From: SLJK01 sp964567295
Lineage (GTDB): Bacteria; Bacillota; Dethiobacteria; DTU022; UBA8154
Reading direction: 5' to 3'
NCBI GenBank assembly: GCA_964567295.1
Contig: CAZMLU010000029.1
Location: 1-19,794, forward strand
DNA: 19,794 nt
Both the position numbers and the translations under genes were made by a program. The notes beneath the pieces are model-generated. The model did not search any database. It was not told where the DNA came from and saw nothing but the letters and a program-made list of their open reading frames with translations. Below are positions 1 through 7,565 of the stretch, piece after piece; positions within the stretch are counted from its first letter, which is position 1; each line of letters opens with the position of its first letter.

Positions 1-218
1 GCATAGCTAATCTTTCCGGTTCCGGTAAGACCGGTCATGAAGATATTATAGCCGTGGCGGTTTATTTTTAAGCCGAAATCCATTGCTCTAACTGCTCGCT
101 CCTGGCCGATAATACCCTCGAGAGGAGGAATATTTTCAGTCGTCTCAAATTCAAATAGATCTTTATCACATTTCTTGAAAAGTCTTTCTGGATCCAACCT
201 GCTGCTTTCCAAACCCAT
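1..218 (-). CDS. LonB-like ATP-dependent protease (AAA+ / Lon-family S16), N-terminal fragment
   Basis: Partial gene: only the first 72 codons lie in the window and the rest runs off the left edge. The peptide starts MGLESSRLDPERLFKKCD, then has FETTENIPPLEGIIGQERAV (about residues 24-43) and GYNIFMTGLTGTGKISYA (56-73). This order of an FETT motif, an 'IIGQERAVRA' helix and a P-loop is typical of the soluble Lon-related proteases of the COG1067 type, which join an AAA+ unfoldase to a C-terminal Ser-Lys protease. Neither the Walker B motif nor the protease domain can be seen here. The start is an ATG with AGGAGG at 226-231, 7 bases upstream. The gene lies 40 bases after nth and probably shares its transcript. 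Oddity: the residue after the P-loop lysine is Ile70, not the usual Ser/Thr. Confidence 0.82.
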   Translation of the reverse strand, partial: MGLESSRLDPERLFKKCDKDLFEFETTENIPPLEGIIGQERAVRAMDFGLKINRHGYNIFMTGLTGTGKISY

Positions 219-258
219 CCCTTAACCTCCTCGTTTTTTAAAAATGATAGGATACTAC

Positions 259-912
259 TTATATCGGTTTACTTTCCTCCAAATAGTAACGGCAATGAGA
301 CTGCAATAAACATTGCTCACAAAAAGGATTTCGAGCACGACAGACCTGTCGACCGTGTTTTATAAGCCTGTGGTGGGTAGATGACCATTTAGAAATGGGA
401 ATCAAGTGACAAAGATCTTCTTCTATCTCCAAAGGTGTTTTCCCTTTAGTTAAACCCAATCGTCTGGAGACACGGCTTACATGGGTATCTACCGCCAGGG
501 TAGGTATACTAAAAGCCGTGCTAAGAACTACATTGGCTGTCTTACGGCCTACTCCGGGCAATACCATAAGTTCATCCCTGGTTTTCGGAACCTCTCCACC
601 ATGCTTTTCGCAAAGCAGGCGGCTGGTCTCCCTGATCTGGCGGCTTTTTTGATGAAAAAGCCCTGCTCCCTTCAGTTTTTCTTCCAGTGAGGAAAAACCC
701 AAGGAAAGAATTTCTCTCGGGCCTCTAATTTCCTTAAACAAAGAAGTGGTGATCTTGTTTACTTGCTTATCAGTGGTCTGAGCGGAAAGGATTGCCGCCA
801 CCAACAGCTGAAAAGGCGTCTGGTAGTTTAGGGAAGTTTCCGCACCGGGGTATTCCTTTTCTAAAAGTTTCAGTATTTTTTTTACGTGAATTTCATTATC
901 ATATTTTTTCAT
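259..912 (-). CDS. nth: Endonuclease III (DNA glycosylase / AP lyase)
   Basis: Base-excision repair enzyme that removes oxidised pyrimidines from DNA and cuts at the abasic site. The 217-residue length is normal for the family. The helix-hairpin-helix LPGVGRKTANVVL (about 118-130) contains the expected catalytic lysine K124, and VDTHVSRVSRRLGL (141-154) contains the catalytic aspartate D142. The C-terminus has the [4Fe-4S] pattern C-x6-C-x2-C-x5-C at C191, C198, C201 and C207. The ATG lies 6 bases after the acs stop with only a weak ribosome site, which suggests translation coupled to acs. The gene sits at the tail of the carbon-metabolism group with no obvious functional link to it. Confidence 0.97.
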   Translation of the reverse strand: MKKYDNEIHVKKILKLLEKEYPGAETSLNYQTPFQLLVAAILSAQTTDKQVNKITTSLFKEIRGPREILSLGFSSLEEKLKGAGLFHQKSRQIRETSRLLCEKHGGEVPKTRDELMVLPGVGRKTANVVLSTAFSIPTLAVDTHVSRVSRRLGLTKGKTPLEIEEDLCHLIPISKWSSTHHRLIKHGRQVCRARNPFCEQCLLQSHCRYYLEESKPI

Positions 913-918
913 CGCCTA

Positions 919-2901
919 TTACTTTTTGTGCTTTTCCCCTTTCCCCTGATCTTCTTCAGCATAATACTCCTTGAGGCCTTCCACTTCTTCCGGGTTAATA
1001 AGAGTGCTAGTATCTCCTAACGCTCTCCCTTCAGCAATATCGCGCAGCAGTCGGCGCATAATTTTACCGCTCCTGGTCTTAGGCAGCTCGATAGCGAAAA
1101 AAATATCATCAGGTCGGGCAATAGGTCCTATTTTATGAACAATGTGTTTTTTTAATTCCTCGGCCAGTTCTTCCGACCCCTCAAAACCTTCTTTCAAAGT
1201 AACAAAAGCAGAGACAGCTTGTCCCTTTATTTCGTGGCCTTTTCCGATTGCGGCAGCCTCGGCTACTGCTTGGTGCTCCACCAGGTCCCCCTCAATTTCA
1301 GCTGTCCCCAGCCTATGTCCAGATACATTGATTACATCGTCTACCCTTCCCGATATCCGGATGTAACCATCATCATCCTTACGAGCACCGTCCCCCGTAA
1401 AAAACATACCTGGGAACTTTTGCCAATATGTGGACTCATACCTTTCCGGATCATAAAAAAGGTTTCTCAACATAGCAGGCCAGGGAACAGGAATTACCAG
1501 GTAGCCGTCTTCTCCCGCGGGCATGGCTGTTCCATCCTCATCTACTACTTCTACCTGAATGCCAGGAAAGGCACGTCCTGCTGAACCAGGCTTCATTTTA
1601 TCTACTCCGGGAAGCGTCGATATCATAATCATGCCCGTTTCTGTCTGCCACCAGGTATCCACAATAGGACAACTTTCCTTTCCAATATTGCGGTAGTACC
1701 AGTACCAGGCCACGGGCTTAATAGGCTCACCTACTGTTCCTAACAGCCTCAAAGTTGAAAGGTCTCGCTTCTCTACCCATTCTTTACCCCAACGCATAAA
1801 AGTGCTTATAGCTGTGGGGGCTGTATAAAAAATGGTAACACCGTGTTTTTCAATAATCTGCCAGAAGCGATCTTTTTGAGGATAATCAGGGGTTCCTTCA
1901 AAGAGCAAAGAAGTAGCCCCATTGGCAAGTGGGCCGTAGACAATATAGCTCTGGCCAGTAATCCAGCCAATATCAGAAGTGCTCCAAAAAATATCTTCCT
2001 CACGACAGTCAAATACATATTTAAAAGTGGTATAAACCCCTACCAAGTAGCCACCTGAAGTATGTAGTATGCCTTTAGGCTTTCCTGTTGTTCCGCTGCT
2101 GTAAAGAATAAAAAGAGGATCTTCTGCCTCCATCTCTTCGGGTTGGCAATATAGATGAACCTCTCTTTCCAGTTCGTGATACCAAAGCTCACGTTTTTTA
2201 TTAAGCTCTAACTCTCTGGAACCTCTTTTTAATAACATTATTCTCTCCACGCATTCACAACTGTCAAAAGCGGAACGAGCATTTTCCATAAGAGGAATAT
2301 ATTTCCCTTTTCTGTAGGCTTCGTCTACTGTTATAAGCAGGCTTGCCTGGAGATCATTTAAACGTGTTTCCAAGGCACCTGCACTGAAACCAGAAAAAAC
2401 AACACTGTGAACAGCTCCGACACGGACACATGCAAGCATTGCGATAACAGCCTCTGGAATCATGGGCATATAAATTACCACCCGAGACCCCTTTCCTATT
2501 TTAAGCCTTTTCAAAACGTTGGCAAACAAATTTACTTTTCTAAAAAGTTGATAATAAGTAAGGGTGGTGCTGTCGCCTTTTTCAGATTCAAAAATTAGCG
2601 CCGCTTTATTGCGTCGGGGAGAATTAACATGCCGGTCCAGGCAGTTATAGCTAACATTCAGTCTGCCTCCGTCAAACCAACGGAAATAGGGAGCATTTTC
2701 TGTATCAAGAACCTTGTCCCATTTTTTGTACCATTCTAGCTCTCCAGCCATCTGTTCCCAATACTTCAGACTATCATCCCATGCAAAATTATATAGACGC
2801 TCATCGTTAAGCACCGCATTATTTTTAAATTGTTCCGCTGGTTCAATAACTCTCTCCATCTTACCCTCGCCTGGCAAGGATCCGCCAGTTTCATTTTCCA
2901 T
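919..2901 (-). CDS. acs: Acetyl-CoA synthetase (AMP-forming acetate--CoA ligase)
   Basis: Activates acetate to acetyl-CoA through acetyl-AMP in the cytoplasm. The 660 residues match the full-length Acs of the ANL superfamily. Visible motifs are the ATP-binding loop YSSGTTGKPKG (267-277), WWQTETG (417-423; its second Trp W418 corresponds to the residue that limits the acyl pocket to acetate or propionate in the family), the hinge region SGRVDD (517-522), and the C-terminal KTRSGKIMRR with K613, the adenylation lysine that is acetylated in many Acs proteins. Propionate cannot be excluded as a substrate. The chosen ATG has GGAAG about 9 bases upstream; an internal ATG at codon 15 (2857-2859) preceded by GAGGG is possible. 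The gene lies 116 bases after the malic enzyme gene, and a hairpin fills part of that gap. No acuABC-type regulator genes are adjacent. Confidence 0.96.
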   Translation of the reverse strand: MENETGGSLPGEGKMERVIEPAEQFKNNAVLNDERLYNFAWDDSLKYWEQMAGELEWYKKWDKVLDTENAPYFRWFDGGRLNVSYNCLDRHVNSPRRNKAALIFESEKGDSTTLTYYQLFRKVNLFANVLKRLKIGKGSRVVIYMPMIPEAVIAMLACVRVGAVHSVVFSGFSAGALETRLNDLQASLLITVDEAYRKGKYIPLMENARSAFDSCECVERIMLLKRGSRELELNKKRELWYHELEREVHLYCQPEEMEAEDPLFILYSSGTTGKPKGILHTSGGYLVGVYTTFKYVFDCREEDIFWSTSDIGWITGQSYIVYGPLANGATSLLFEGTPDYPQKDRFWQIIEKHGVTIFYTAPTAISTFMRWGKEWVEKRDLSTLRLLGTVGEPIKPVAWYWYYRNIGKESCPIVDTWWQTETGMIMISTLPGVDKMKPGSAGRAFPGIQVEVVDEDGTAMPAGEDGYLVIPVPWPAMLRNLFYDPERYESTYWQKFPGMFFTGDGARKDDDGYIRISGRVDDVINVSGHRLGTAEIEGDLVEHQAVAEAAAIGKGHEIKGQAVSAFVTLKEGFEGSEELAEELKKHIVHKIGPIARPDDIFFAIELPKTRSGKIMRRLLRDIAEGRALGDTSTLINPEEVEGLKEYYAEEDQGKGEKHKK

Positions 2902-2925
2902 TCTTCAAACTTCCTTTCTTGTAAG

Positions 2926-2967
2926 ACGGGACAGCGGAGCAGGTCCAATTTTTCCGCTGTGTCCCGT
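2926..2967. other. Imperfect hairpin in the acs leader (possible attenuator or terminator)
   Basis: The arm at 2926-2938 (acgggacagcgga) pairs with 2953-2967 (tccgctgtgtcccgt), leaving only a 2-base bulge at 2959-2960 and a 14-base loop. On the minus strand it lies in the transcript between the malic enzyme gene and acs, ending about 24 bases before the acs start. No T-run follows on that strand. On the plus strand it is followed by four T at 2967-2970, so it looks more like a plus-strand terminator, although no plus-strand gene is seen here. The structure is seen directly; its role is unknown. Confidence 0.55.
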
Positions 2968-3017
2968 TTTATAAAAACAACATAAGAATGATGATAGTCA
3001 ACAAATTCTATAGTATT

Positions 3018-4349
3018 CTATTCCGGTGGCTGTGCTACAATCCCTTTTTCCATGAGGAACTTGGTCTGGTCCTGGGCTCTCTTGATGGTCTCTGTGGCAA
3101 TCTTAAAGATCTCTTCTTTTTCTAACTCATAACGGGCCAAGCCCTCTTTGATACCCTGCATGGCAGTAGCGGTAGCCACCCTGGGAAATACCTGCCAGTT
3201 GTCCATGGTAGGCAGGATCTCTTCAGGATTCAACCCATTTTCGGCGGCACACAGGGCCAGCTCTTCTGCCGCGGCCAGGCACATGGTGTCAGTGATAGTA
3301 CTTGCCTGCACATCTAATACCCCACGGAAAATAGCCGGGAAACCCAGGGAATTATTGACCTGGTTGGGGAAGTCTGAACGCCCGGTAGAGACCACGGCTG
3401 CACCAGCTTCCTTGGCTTCCCAAGGCCATATTTCTGGTATAGGATTGGCACAGGCAAAAACTACTGCATCTTCAGCCATGGCTTCTACCCATTTTTTCTT
3501 GATGGTATCAGGACCCGGCTTGGAAAGAGCAATAACCACATCTACGCCTTCCATGGCCTCGGGTATCCCCCCTCGGCGCCCCTCAGCATTGGTGACCTGG
3601 CAAAAATGCAGTTTATCCCGGTGTTCTTCGGTAATATCACTACGTTCTTTATGCAGAATTCCGTCGCTGTCGCACATGATAATGTTTTCCGACGGCACGT
3701 TTGCAGCCAGGAGCAATCTGATGGTGGCTATGTTGGCAGCGCCTGCACCAATCAGGGCGATTTTCACTTTTAGCATATCTTTACCTACAATTTTCAGGGC
3801 GTTGATGAGACCGGCCAAAGTAACACAAGCGGTTCCCTGCTGATCATCATGCCAGACCGGGATATGGCATTCTTCTCGTAAGCGGTCCAGGATGTAAAAA
3901 CATTTGGGATTAGAAATATCCTCCAGGTTAATCCCTCCAAAAGTAGGCTGTATAAGCTTAACTACATTAATCAATTCGTCAGGATCTTTGGTATCCAAAC
4001 AGATGGGAAAGGCATCCACCCCACCCAAGTACTTAAAAAGAAGGGCCTTCCCTTCCATGACCGGAAGCGACGCCTCCGGACCGATATCTCCAAGGCCCAG
4101 AACCCTGGTACCATCGGAAACCACAGCCACAAAGTTAGCCTTGTTGGTATGTTTGTAAACCTCTTTCTTGTCCTCATGAATGGCACGACAGGGAGCAGCG
4201 ACCCCAGGGGTGTACCAGATAGCAAAGTCATTATAATCACGGACAGCAGCTTTTAGCGAAACTTCCACTTTTCCCCGATAAAAGGGATGCAGCTTCATAG
4301 CATCTTCGGCAGGTTTTTTGGCCTTGGCCAACAGCTCTTCTATATCCAA
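3018..4349 (-). CDS. NAD(P)-dependent malic enzyme (malate to pyruvate + CO2)
   Basis: Oxidative decarboxylation of malate to pyruvate. The 443 residues correspond to the short bacterial form without a phosphotransacetylase domain. Visible motifs are WYTPGVAAPC (about 45-54, with the catalytic Tyr46), VMEGKALLFKYLGGVDAFP (97-115, with the catalytic Lys101), metal-binding acidic residues in NLEDIS (141-146) and HDDQQGTA (167-174), and the Rossmann loop GAGAANIAT (201-209). Coenzyme preference for NAD or NADP cannot be read safely. The start is TTG: AAAGGAG at 4359-4365 sits 9 bases upstream and an in-frame stop lies just before it, so no longer form is possible. It begins 22 bases after fumarase beta, whose partner reaction makes its substrate malate. 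Confidence 0.95.
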   Translation of the reverse strand: MDIEELLAKAKKPAEDAMKLHPFYRGKVEVSLKAAVRDYNDFAIWYTPGVAAPCRAIHEDKKEVYKHTNKANFVAVVSDGTRVLGLGDIGPEASLPVMEGKALLFKYLGGVDAFPICLDTKDPDELINVVKLIQPTFGGINLEDISNPKCFYILDRLREECHIPVWHDDQQGTACVTLAGLINALKIVGKDMLKVKIALIGAGAANIATIRLLLAANVPSENIIMCDSDGILHKERSDITEEHRDKLHFCQVTNAEGRRGGIPEAMEGVDVVIALSKPGPDTIKKKWVEAMAEDAVVFACANPIPEIWPWEAKEAGAAVVSTGRSDFPNQVNNSLGFPAIFRGVLDVQASTITDTMCLAAAEELALCAAENGLNPEEILPTMDNWQVFPRVATATAMQGIKEGLARYELEKEEIFKIATETIKRAQDQTKFLMEKGIVAQPPE

Positions 4350-4371
4350 AATTTCCAGCTCCTTTCAGCAA

Positions 4372-4926
4372 TTATCCCCGAGCGTAACGGAGACGTCCTT
4401 CCTCGTAGAGGTCGTTTCCATAAGCATCGTTAATGACTGTGGCTGGAAAATCCTCTACTACAAGGCGCCGTATGGCTTCCGGGCCTAACTCAGGGTAGGC
4501 TACTACTTCGGCTTCTTTGATCGTTTTTGCCAGGAGTGCACCGGCACCTCCAGTGGCAGCCAGGTAGACACCTTTATAGTCTTGGAAAGCCTTTCGGGTC
4601 TCCTGGTTTCGGGAACCCTTGCCGATAACCGCTTTTACACCCATTTTAATCATTTCAGGCGTGTAGGCATCCATGCGGCCACTGGTAGTCGGTCCCGCGG
4701 AACCGATTACCAGTCCGGGCTTGGTGGGGGTGGGACCCACGTAGTAAATAACCTGTCCTTTAAAATCAACCGGCCACGGCTCACCTTTTTCAAGCAGTTC
4801 TATAAGTTTTTTATGAGCTGCGTCCCTGGCGGTATATATCTCACCACTAATAAGGACGTTATCTCCGGCCTTAAGGCCCATCACATCTTTGTTAGTAAGG
4901 GGAGGAGTGATTGTTTTTTGTTCCAT
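4372..4926 (-). CDS. fumB: Fumarate hydratase class I, beta subunit (Fe-S hydro-lyase C-terminal domain)
   Basis: The beta subunit works with the alpha subunit encoded upstream to interconvert fumarate and malate on a labile [4Fe-4S] cluster. The 184-residue protein has the characteristic regions LKAGDNVLISGEIYTARDAAHK (about 18-39), YYVGPTPTKPG (61-71), GSAGPTTSGRMDAYT (76-90), KGSRN and TGGAGALLA. These form the swivel domain that binds dicarboxylate in fumarase and L(+)-tartrate dehydratase beta subunits. The ATG has AGGAG at 4932-4936. Tartrate dehydratase is the main alternative; direct linkage to malic enzyme favours fumarase. The symbol is used in the sense of 'beta subunit' and is not the E. 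coli single-chain fumB. Confidence 0.93.
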   Translation of the reverse strand: MEQKTITPPLTNKDVMGLKAGDNVLISGEIYTARDAAHKKLIELLEKGEPWPVDFKGQVIYYVGPTPTKPGLVIGSAGPTTSGRMDAYTPEMIKMGVKAVIGKGSRNQETRKAFQDYKGVYLAATGGAGALLAKTIKEAEVVAYPELGPEAIRRLVVEDFPATVINDAYGNDLYEEGRLRYARG

Positions 4927-5015
4927 TTTTTCTCCTTCTTATTATGATACTATGAGTCGCTTCAAGCAAGTAGCCGCCGAAACCTCATCGGCATTTGCAA
5001 ATAGGTAAATATGTC

Positions 5016-5858
5016 TCATAAAATTTTTTCCACATGTCGGTTGGCGTGGCAGTTTATGTTTACTGCTACAGGCATGCTGGCAATATGGCAAGGAAACACC
5101 TCGATATGCACCGCCAAAGCAGTATATCTTCCTCCGAATCCCTCGGGACCAATGCCGGTTTTGTTAATTTTTTCTAGTATTTCCTGCTCCAGGGCAGCGT
5201 AAAATGAATCGGGATTAGTCACGTCCAAAGGACGCATTAGCGCTTTTTTAGCCAAGTAAGCCACCTTTTCGAAAGAACCGCCAAAACCAACCCCTACAAC
5301 GATAGGAGGACAGGGGCTAGATCCAGCACGGCTTACTGTTTCCACTACAAAGTCCACCATTCCCTTTGCACCTTGGGCAGGGGTCAGCATTTTTAAGGAG
5401 CTCATATTTTCACTTCCGCCGCCTTTGGAAGCCAGGATCAGTTTTATTTGATCGCCTGGCACCAGGTCCAGGTGAATTATGGCCGGAGTATTATCGCCGG
5501 TATTCGTCCTTTCAAGGGGATCGTTAACGATAGATTTACGCAGGAAACCTTCTTTATAACCCCGCCGCACACCTTCGTTTACAGCCTCTTTAAAATCTCC
5601 CCCTACCAGCAGCACCTCTTGACCTAATTCAACAAATAATACTGCAGTTCCGGTATCCTGACACATGGGAACCTTTTCTTCTCGAGCAATTCGCGCGTTT
5701 TCTAACAATTGCTTGAATATTTCTCTGCCCACGGGGGATTCCTCTTTCTCAAATCCCTTTTGAAAAGCTCGCGTTACATCATCACTTAAATAATAATTGG
5801 CTTCTTGGCACATCTCTGTCAACACATCGCTAATTAGATTGACATTTATCTCCCTCAT
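5016..5858 (-). CDS. fumA: Fumarate hydratase class I, alpha subunit (Fe-S hydro-lyase N-terminal domain)
   Basis: Catalytic Fe-S subunit of the two-subunit class I fumarase. The length of 280 residues is standard. Three cysteines in family positions can ligate the [4Fe-4S] cluster: C66 in VPMCQDTGTA, C183 in SSPCPPIVVG and C270 in NINCHANRH. GDNTPAIIHLD (121-131) and ASKGGGSENMS (143-153) are further signatures. Such enzymes are oxygen-sensitive, in keeping with an anaerobe. AAGGAG at 5866-5871 precedes the ATG. It is the first gene after the strong terminator behind gatB and a 257-base gap, so it probably heads the fum-malic enzyme-acs transcript. An 89-base spacer separates it from the beta subunit gene; I see no convincing structure or gene there. 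L-tartrate dehydratase alpha is a less likely alternative. Confidence 0.94.
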   Translation of the reverse strand: MREINVNLISDVLTEMCQEANYYLSDDVTRAFQKGFEKEESPVGREIFKQLLENARIAREEKVPMCQDTGTAVLFVELGQEVLLVGGDFKEAVNEGVRRGYKEGFLRKSIVNDPLERTNTGDNTPAIIHLDLVPGDQIKLILASKGGGSENMSSLKMLTPAQGAKGMVDFVVETVSRAGSSPCPPIVVGVGFGGSFEKVAYLAKKALMRPLDVTNPDSFYAALEQEILEKINKTGIGPEGFGGRYTALAVHIEVFPCHIASMPVAVNINCHANRHVEKIL

Positions 5859-5929
5859 GGTTACACTCCTTGAGGATATCTCTTATTTGACTTCATTTTT
5901 CATTCTTTTTTTCTTATTTTATTTTAAGT

Positions 5930-5968
5930 ATTATATTCGAGAGAGCAATATTCCTGCTCGGAGGAATA
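5930..5968 (-). promoter_or_regulatory. Palindrome next to a TATAAT box upstream of fumA (possible operator)
   Basis: A 7-base inverted repeat, tattcct at 5949-5955 and aggaata at 5962-5968, is separated by 6 bases. A perfect TATAAT lies on the minus strand at 5930-5935, 13 bases further on in the direction of transcription. No good -35 box is found 17 bases before that TATAAT. The palindrome could be a protein-binding site or a small leader hairpin. The sequence is clear; the function is inferred. Confidence 0.4.
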
Positions 5969-5979
5969 GAAAATAGTAG

Positions 5980-6008
5980 ATCTTACGTACAATTTGCACA
6001 ATTAGCAA
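5980..6008 (-). promoter_or_regulatory. Candidate sigma-A promoter of the fumA-fumB-malic enzyme-acs group
   Basis: On the minus strand TTGCTA (6003-6008) and TAAGAT (5980-5985) are separated by exactly 17 bases. Each hexamer matches 4 of 6 consensus positions. It sits between the gatB terminator and fumA, where a promoter is required. A start near 5973 would give a leader of roughly 115 bases. Confidence 0.4.
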
Positions 6009-6009
6009 G

Positions 6010-6033
6010 AGTACAGACTCAATAAAGTGTACT
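6010..6033. repeat. Inverted repeat agtaca-N12-tgtact upstream of the fumA promoter
   Basis: Two 6-base arms at 6010-6015 and 6028-6033 are perfectly complementary around a 12-base spacer. The repeat lies directly upstream of the candidate -35 box at 6003-6008, a usual position for an activator or repressor site. It does not match a named operator that I can identify with confidence. Confidence 0.35.
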
Positions 6034-6055
6034 ATATGTTCTACCCTGATATGAT

Positions 6056-6083
6056 AAAAAAAAGACTGTTATCTACAACAGTC
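6056..6083 (-). terminator. Intrinsic terminator after gatB
   Basis: On the minus strand a perfect 7-base stem (6077-6083 with 6064-6070) closes a 6-base loop and is followed at once by eight T (6056-6063). It begins 33 bases after the gatB stop. It should end the gatCAB transcript and separate it from the fumarase group. Confidence 0.9.
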
Positions 6084-6115
6084 CTTAACGTAGTATTCCG
6101 TTTCCAAGCGCATCA

Positions 6116-7561
6116 TTACTCTTCTTTTGCAAGCTCTTGTCTTAAAAGTTTTGTTACTAGTTTAGGGTTGGCCCGTCCTTTTGTTTGCTTCATAACCATA
6201 CCCACCAAAAAGGTTAGCGCTTTTGTATTACCTTCTTTGTAATCATTTACTGCACTGGGATTTTTGTGGATAACCGAACTAATGGCTTTCAACAGCTCTC
6301 CTTCGTCGCTTATCTGCACCAGCCCTTTTTCTTGGATAATTTGGCGAGGATTACTACCGTATTTAAATGACTCCTCAAGAACTTCTTTGGCAGTTCTACC
6401 GCTTATATCTCCTTTTTTTAATACATCTAATAGCTCGGCTAATTCATGTGGCATAAACGAAATTTCTTCTATCTCTTTTTTCGCTTCGTTTAAGAGCCTT
6501 AAAATTTCACCCAAAAGCCAGTTACATGTAATTTGAGGATCGGGGAAATATTTTAAAGTCTCTTCAAAGAAATTTGCCAAACCCTGGGATGAAGTAAGAA
6601 CCTCAGCCTGGTAAGGTGTAAGTTCCAGTTCTTTTGTGAAGCGCTGGGCACGCTGCACCGGTAGTTCAGGTAATTGGCTCTTGATTCTATCCAACATAGA
6701 CTCCTCTATGACAAGAGGAGTTAGATCGGGCTCGGGAAAATAGCGATAATCATGTTCCTGCTCCTTTCCGCGCATCTCAAAGGTCTTGCCCCGTCCCTCG
6801 TCCCACCGCCTGGTTTCCTGAAAAATGAGTCCCTTACTTTGCAATATTGCAGCCTGGCGATTTTTTTCATATTCTAACCCTTTAAAGACGGAGCGGAATG
6901 AGTTCATGTTTTTTATCTCTACTTTTTTACCTAAACGCAGTTCCCCATGTTGGCGGAGAGAAATGTTAGCATCACAGCGCAAACTGCCCTCTTCCATCTT
7001 GCAGTCAGAAACAGCAGTATAGAGCAATATCTTTTTCAGGGTTTCTAAGAACATCTGCGCCTCTTGCGGGGAGCGCATATCGGGAGCAGTCACGATTTCC
7101 ATCAATGGTACTCCACAGCGATTAAAGTCAACATATGAGCAAGCTTCCTCATTATCGTGCAGTAATTTGCCTGCATCTTCCTCCAGGTGTAATCTTTCAA
7201 CATTTACCCGGCGAATTACCTGACCATCTTTCATCAAATCTAGAAAACCGTCTCTCGCCAAGGGAAAATCGTGCTGAGATATTTGATAAGCCTTGGGAAG
7301 ATCGGGATAGAAATAATTTTTACGATCAAACTTGCTATAAGATGCCACCTGGCAGTTTAAAGCCATGGCAGCCCTGGCACCCAGTTCCAAAGCTCTTTCG
7401 TTAAAAACGGGCAATGAACCGGGCAACCCCAAGCAGACCGGACACACATTTGTATTGGGTCTTTCCCCGAACCTGTTGGGACAGCAGCAGAACATTTTAC
7501 TCTGGGTCTGAAGCTCTACATGAACCTCCAGGCCAATAATAATTTCATAATCAAAAAACAT
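6116..7561 (-). CDS. gatB: Asp-tRNA(Asn)/Glu-tRNA(Gln) amidotransferase subunit B
   Basis: The tRNA-binding and kinase subunit of GatCAB. It phosphorylates the side chain of Asp or Glu mischarged on tRNA(Asn) or tRNA(Gln), then uses ammonia from GatA to make the amide. At 481 residues it has the family length. The N-terminus EIIIGLEVHVELQT (6-19) is the signature, followed by a cysteine cluster (C25-C27, C40, C43) that probably binds zinc, and YFYPDLPKAYQISQHDFP (83-100). The C-terminal part ending GRANPKLVTKLLRQELAKEE is the YqeY-like tail domain that contacts tRNA. Only 4 bases separate it from the gatA stop, and its GGAGG lies inside the end of gatA, so the two are translationally coupled. 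It is the last gene before the terminator. Confidence 0.97.
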   Translation of the reverse strand: MFFDYEIIIGLEVHVELQTQSKMFCCCPNRFGERPNTNVCPVCLGLPGSLPVFNERALELGARAAMALNCQVASYSKFDRKNYFYPDLPKAYQISQHDFPLARDGFLDLMKDGQVIRRVNVERLHLEEDAGKLLHDNEEACSYVDFNRCGVPLMEIVTAPDMRSPQEAQMFLETLKKILLYTAVSDCKMEEGSLRCDANISLRQHGELRLGKKVEIKNMNSFRSVFKGLEYEKNRQAAILQSKGLIFQETRRWDEGRGKTFEMRGKEQEHDYRYFPEPDLTPLVIEESMLDRIKSQLPELPVQRAQRFTKELELTPYQAEVLTSSQGLANFFEETLKYFPDPQITCNWLLGEILRLLNEAKKEIEEISFMPHELAELLDVLKKGDISGRTAKEVLEESFKYGSNPRQIIQEKGLVQISDEGELLKAISSVIHKNPSAVNDYKEGNTKALTFLVGMVMKQTKGRANPKLVTKLLRQELAKEE

Positions 7562-7565
7562 TTCT

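Noticed and set aside
3148..3843. Open frame of 231 codons on the plus strand inside the malic enzyme gene
   Set aside because: It lies wholly antisense to a well-conserved enzyme, has a Ser/Ala/Pro-rich composition typical of reverse-frame reading, and has no recognisable domain or ribosome site.
4927..5015. Small hairpin GCCGA/TCGGC in the fumA-fumB gap
   Set aside because: The stem has only 5 pairs with no T-run, so it is likely by chance.
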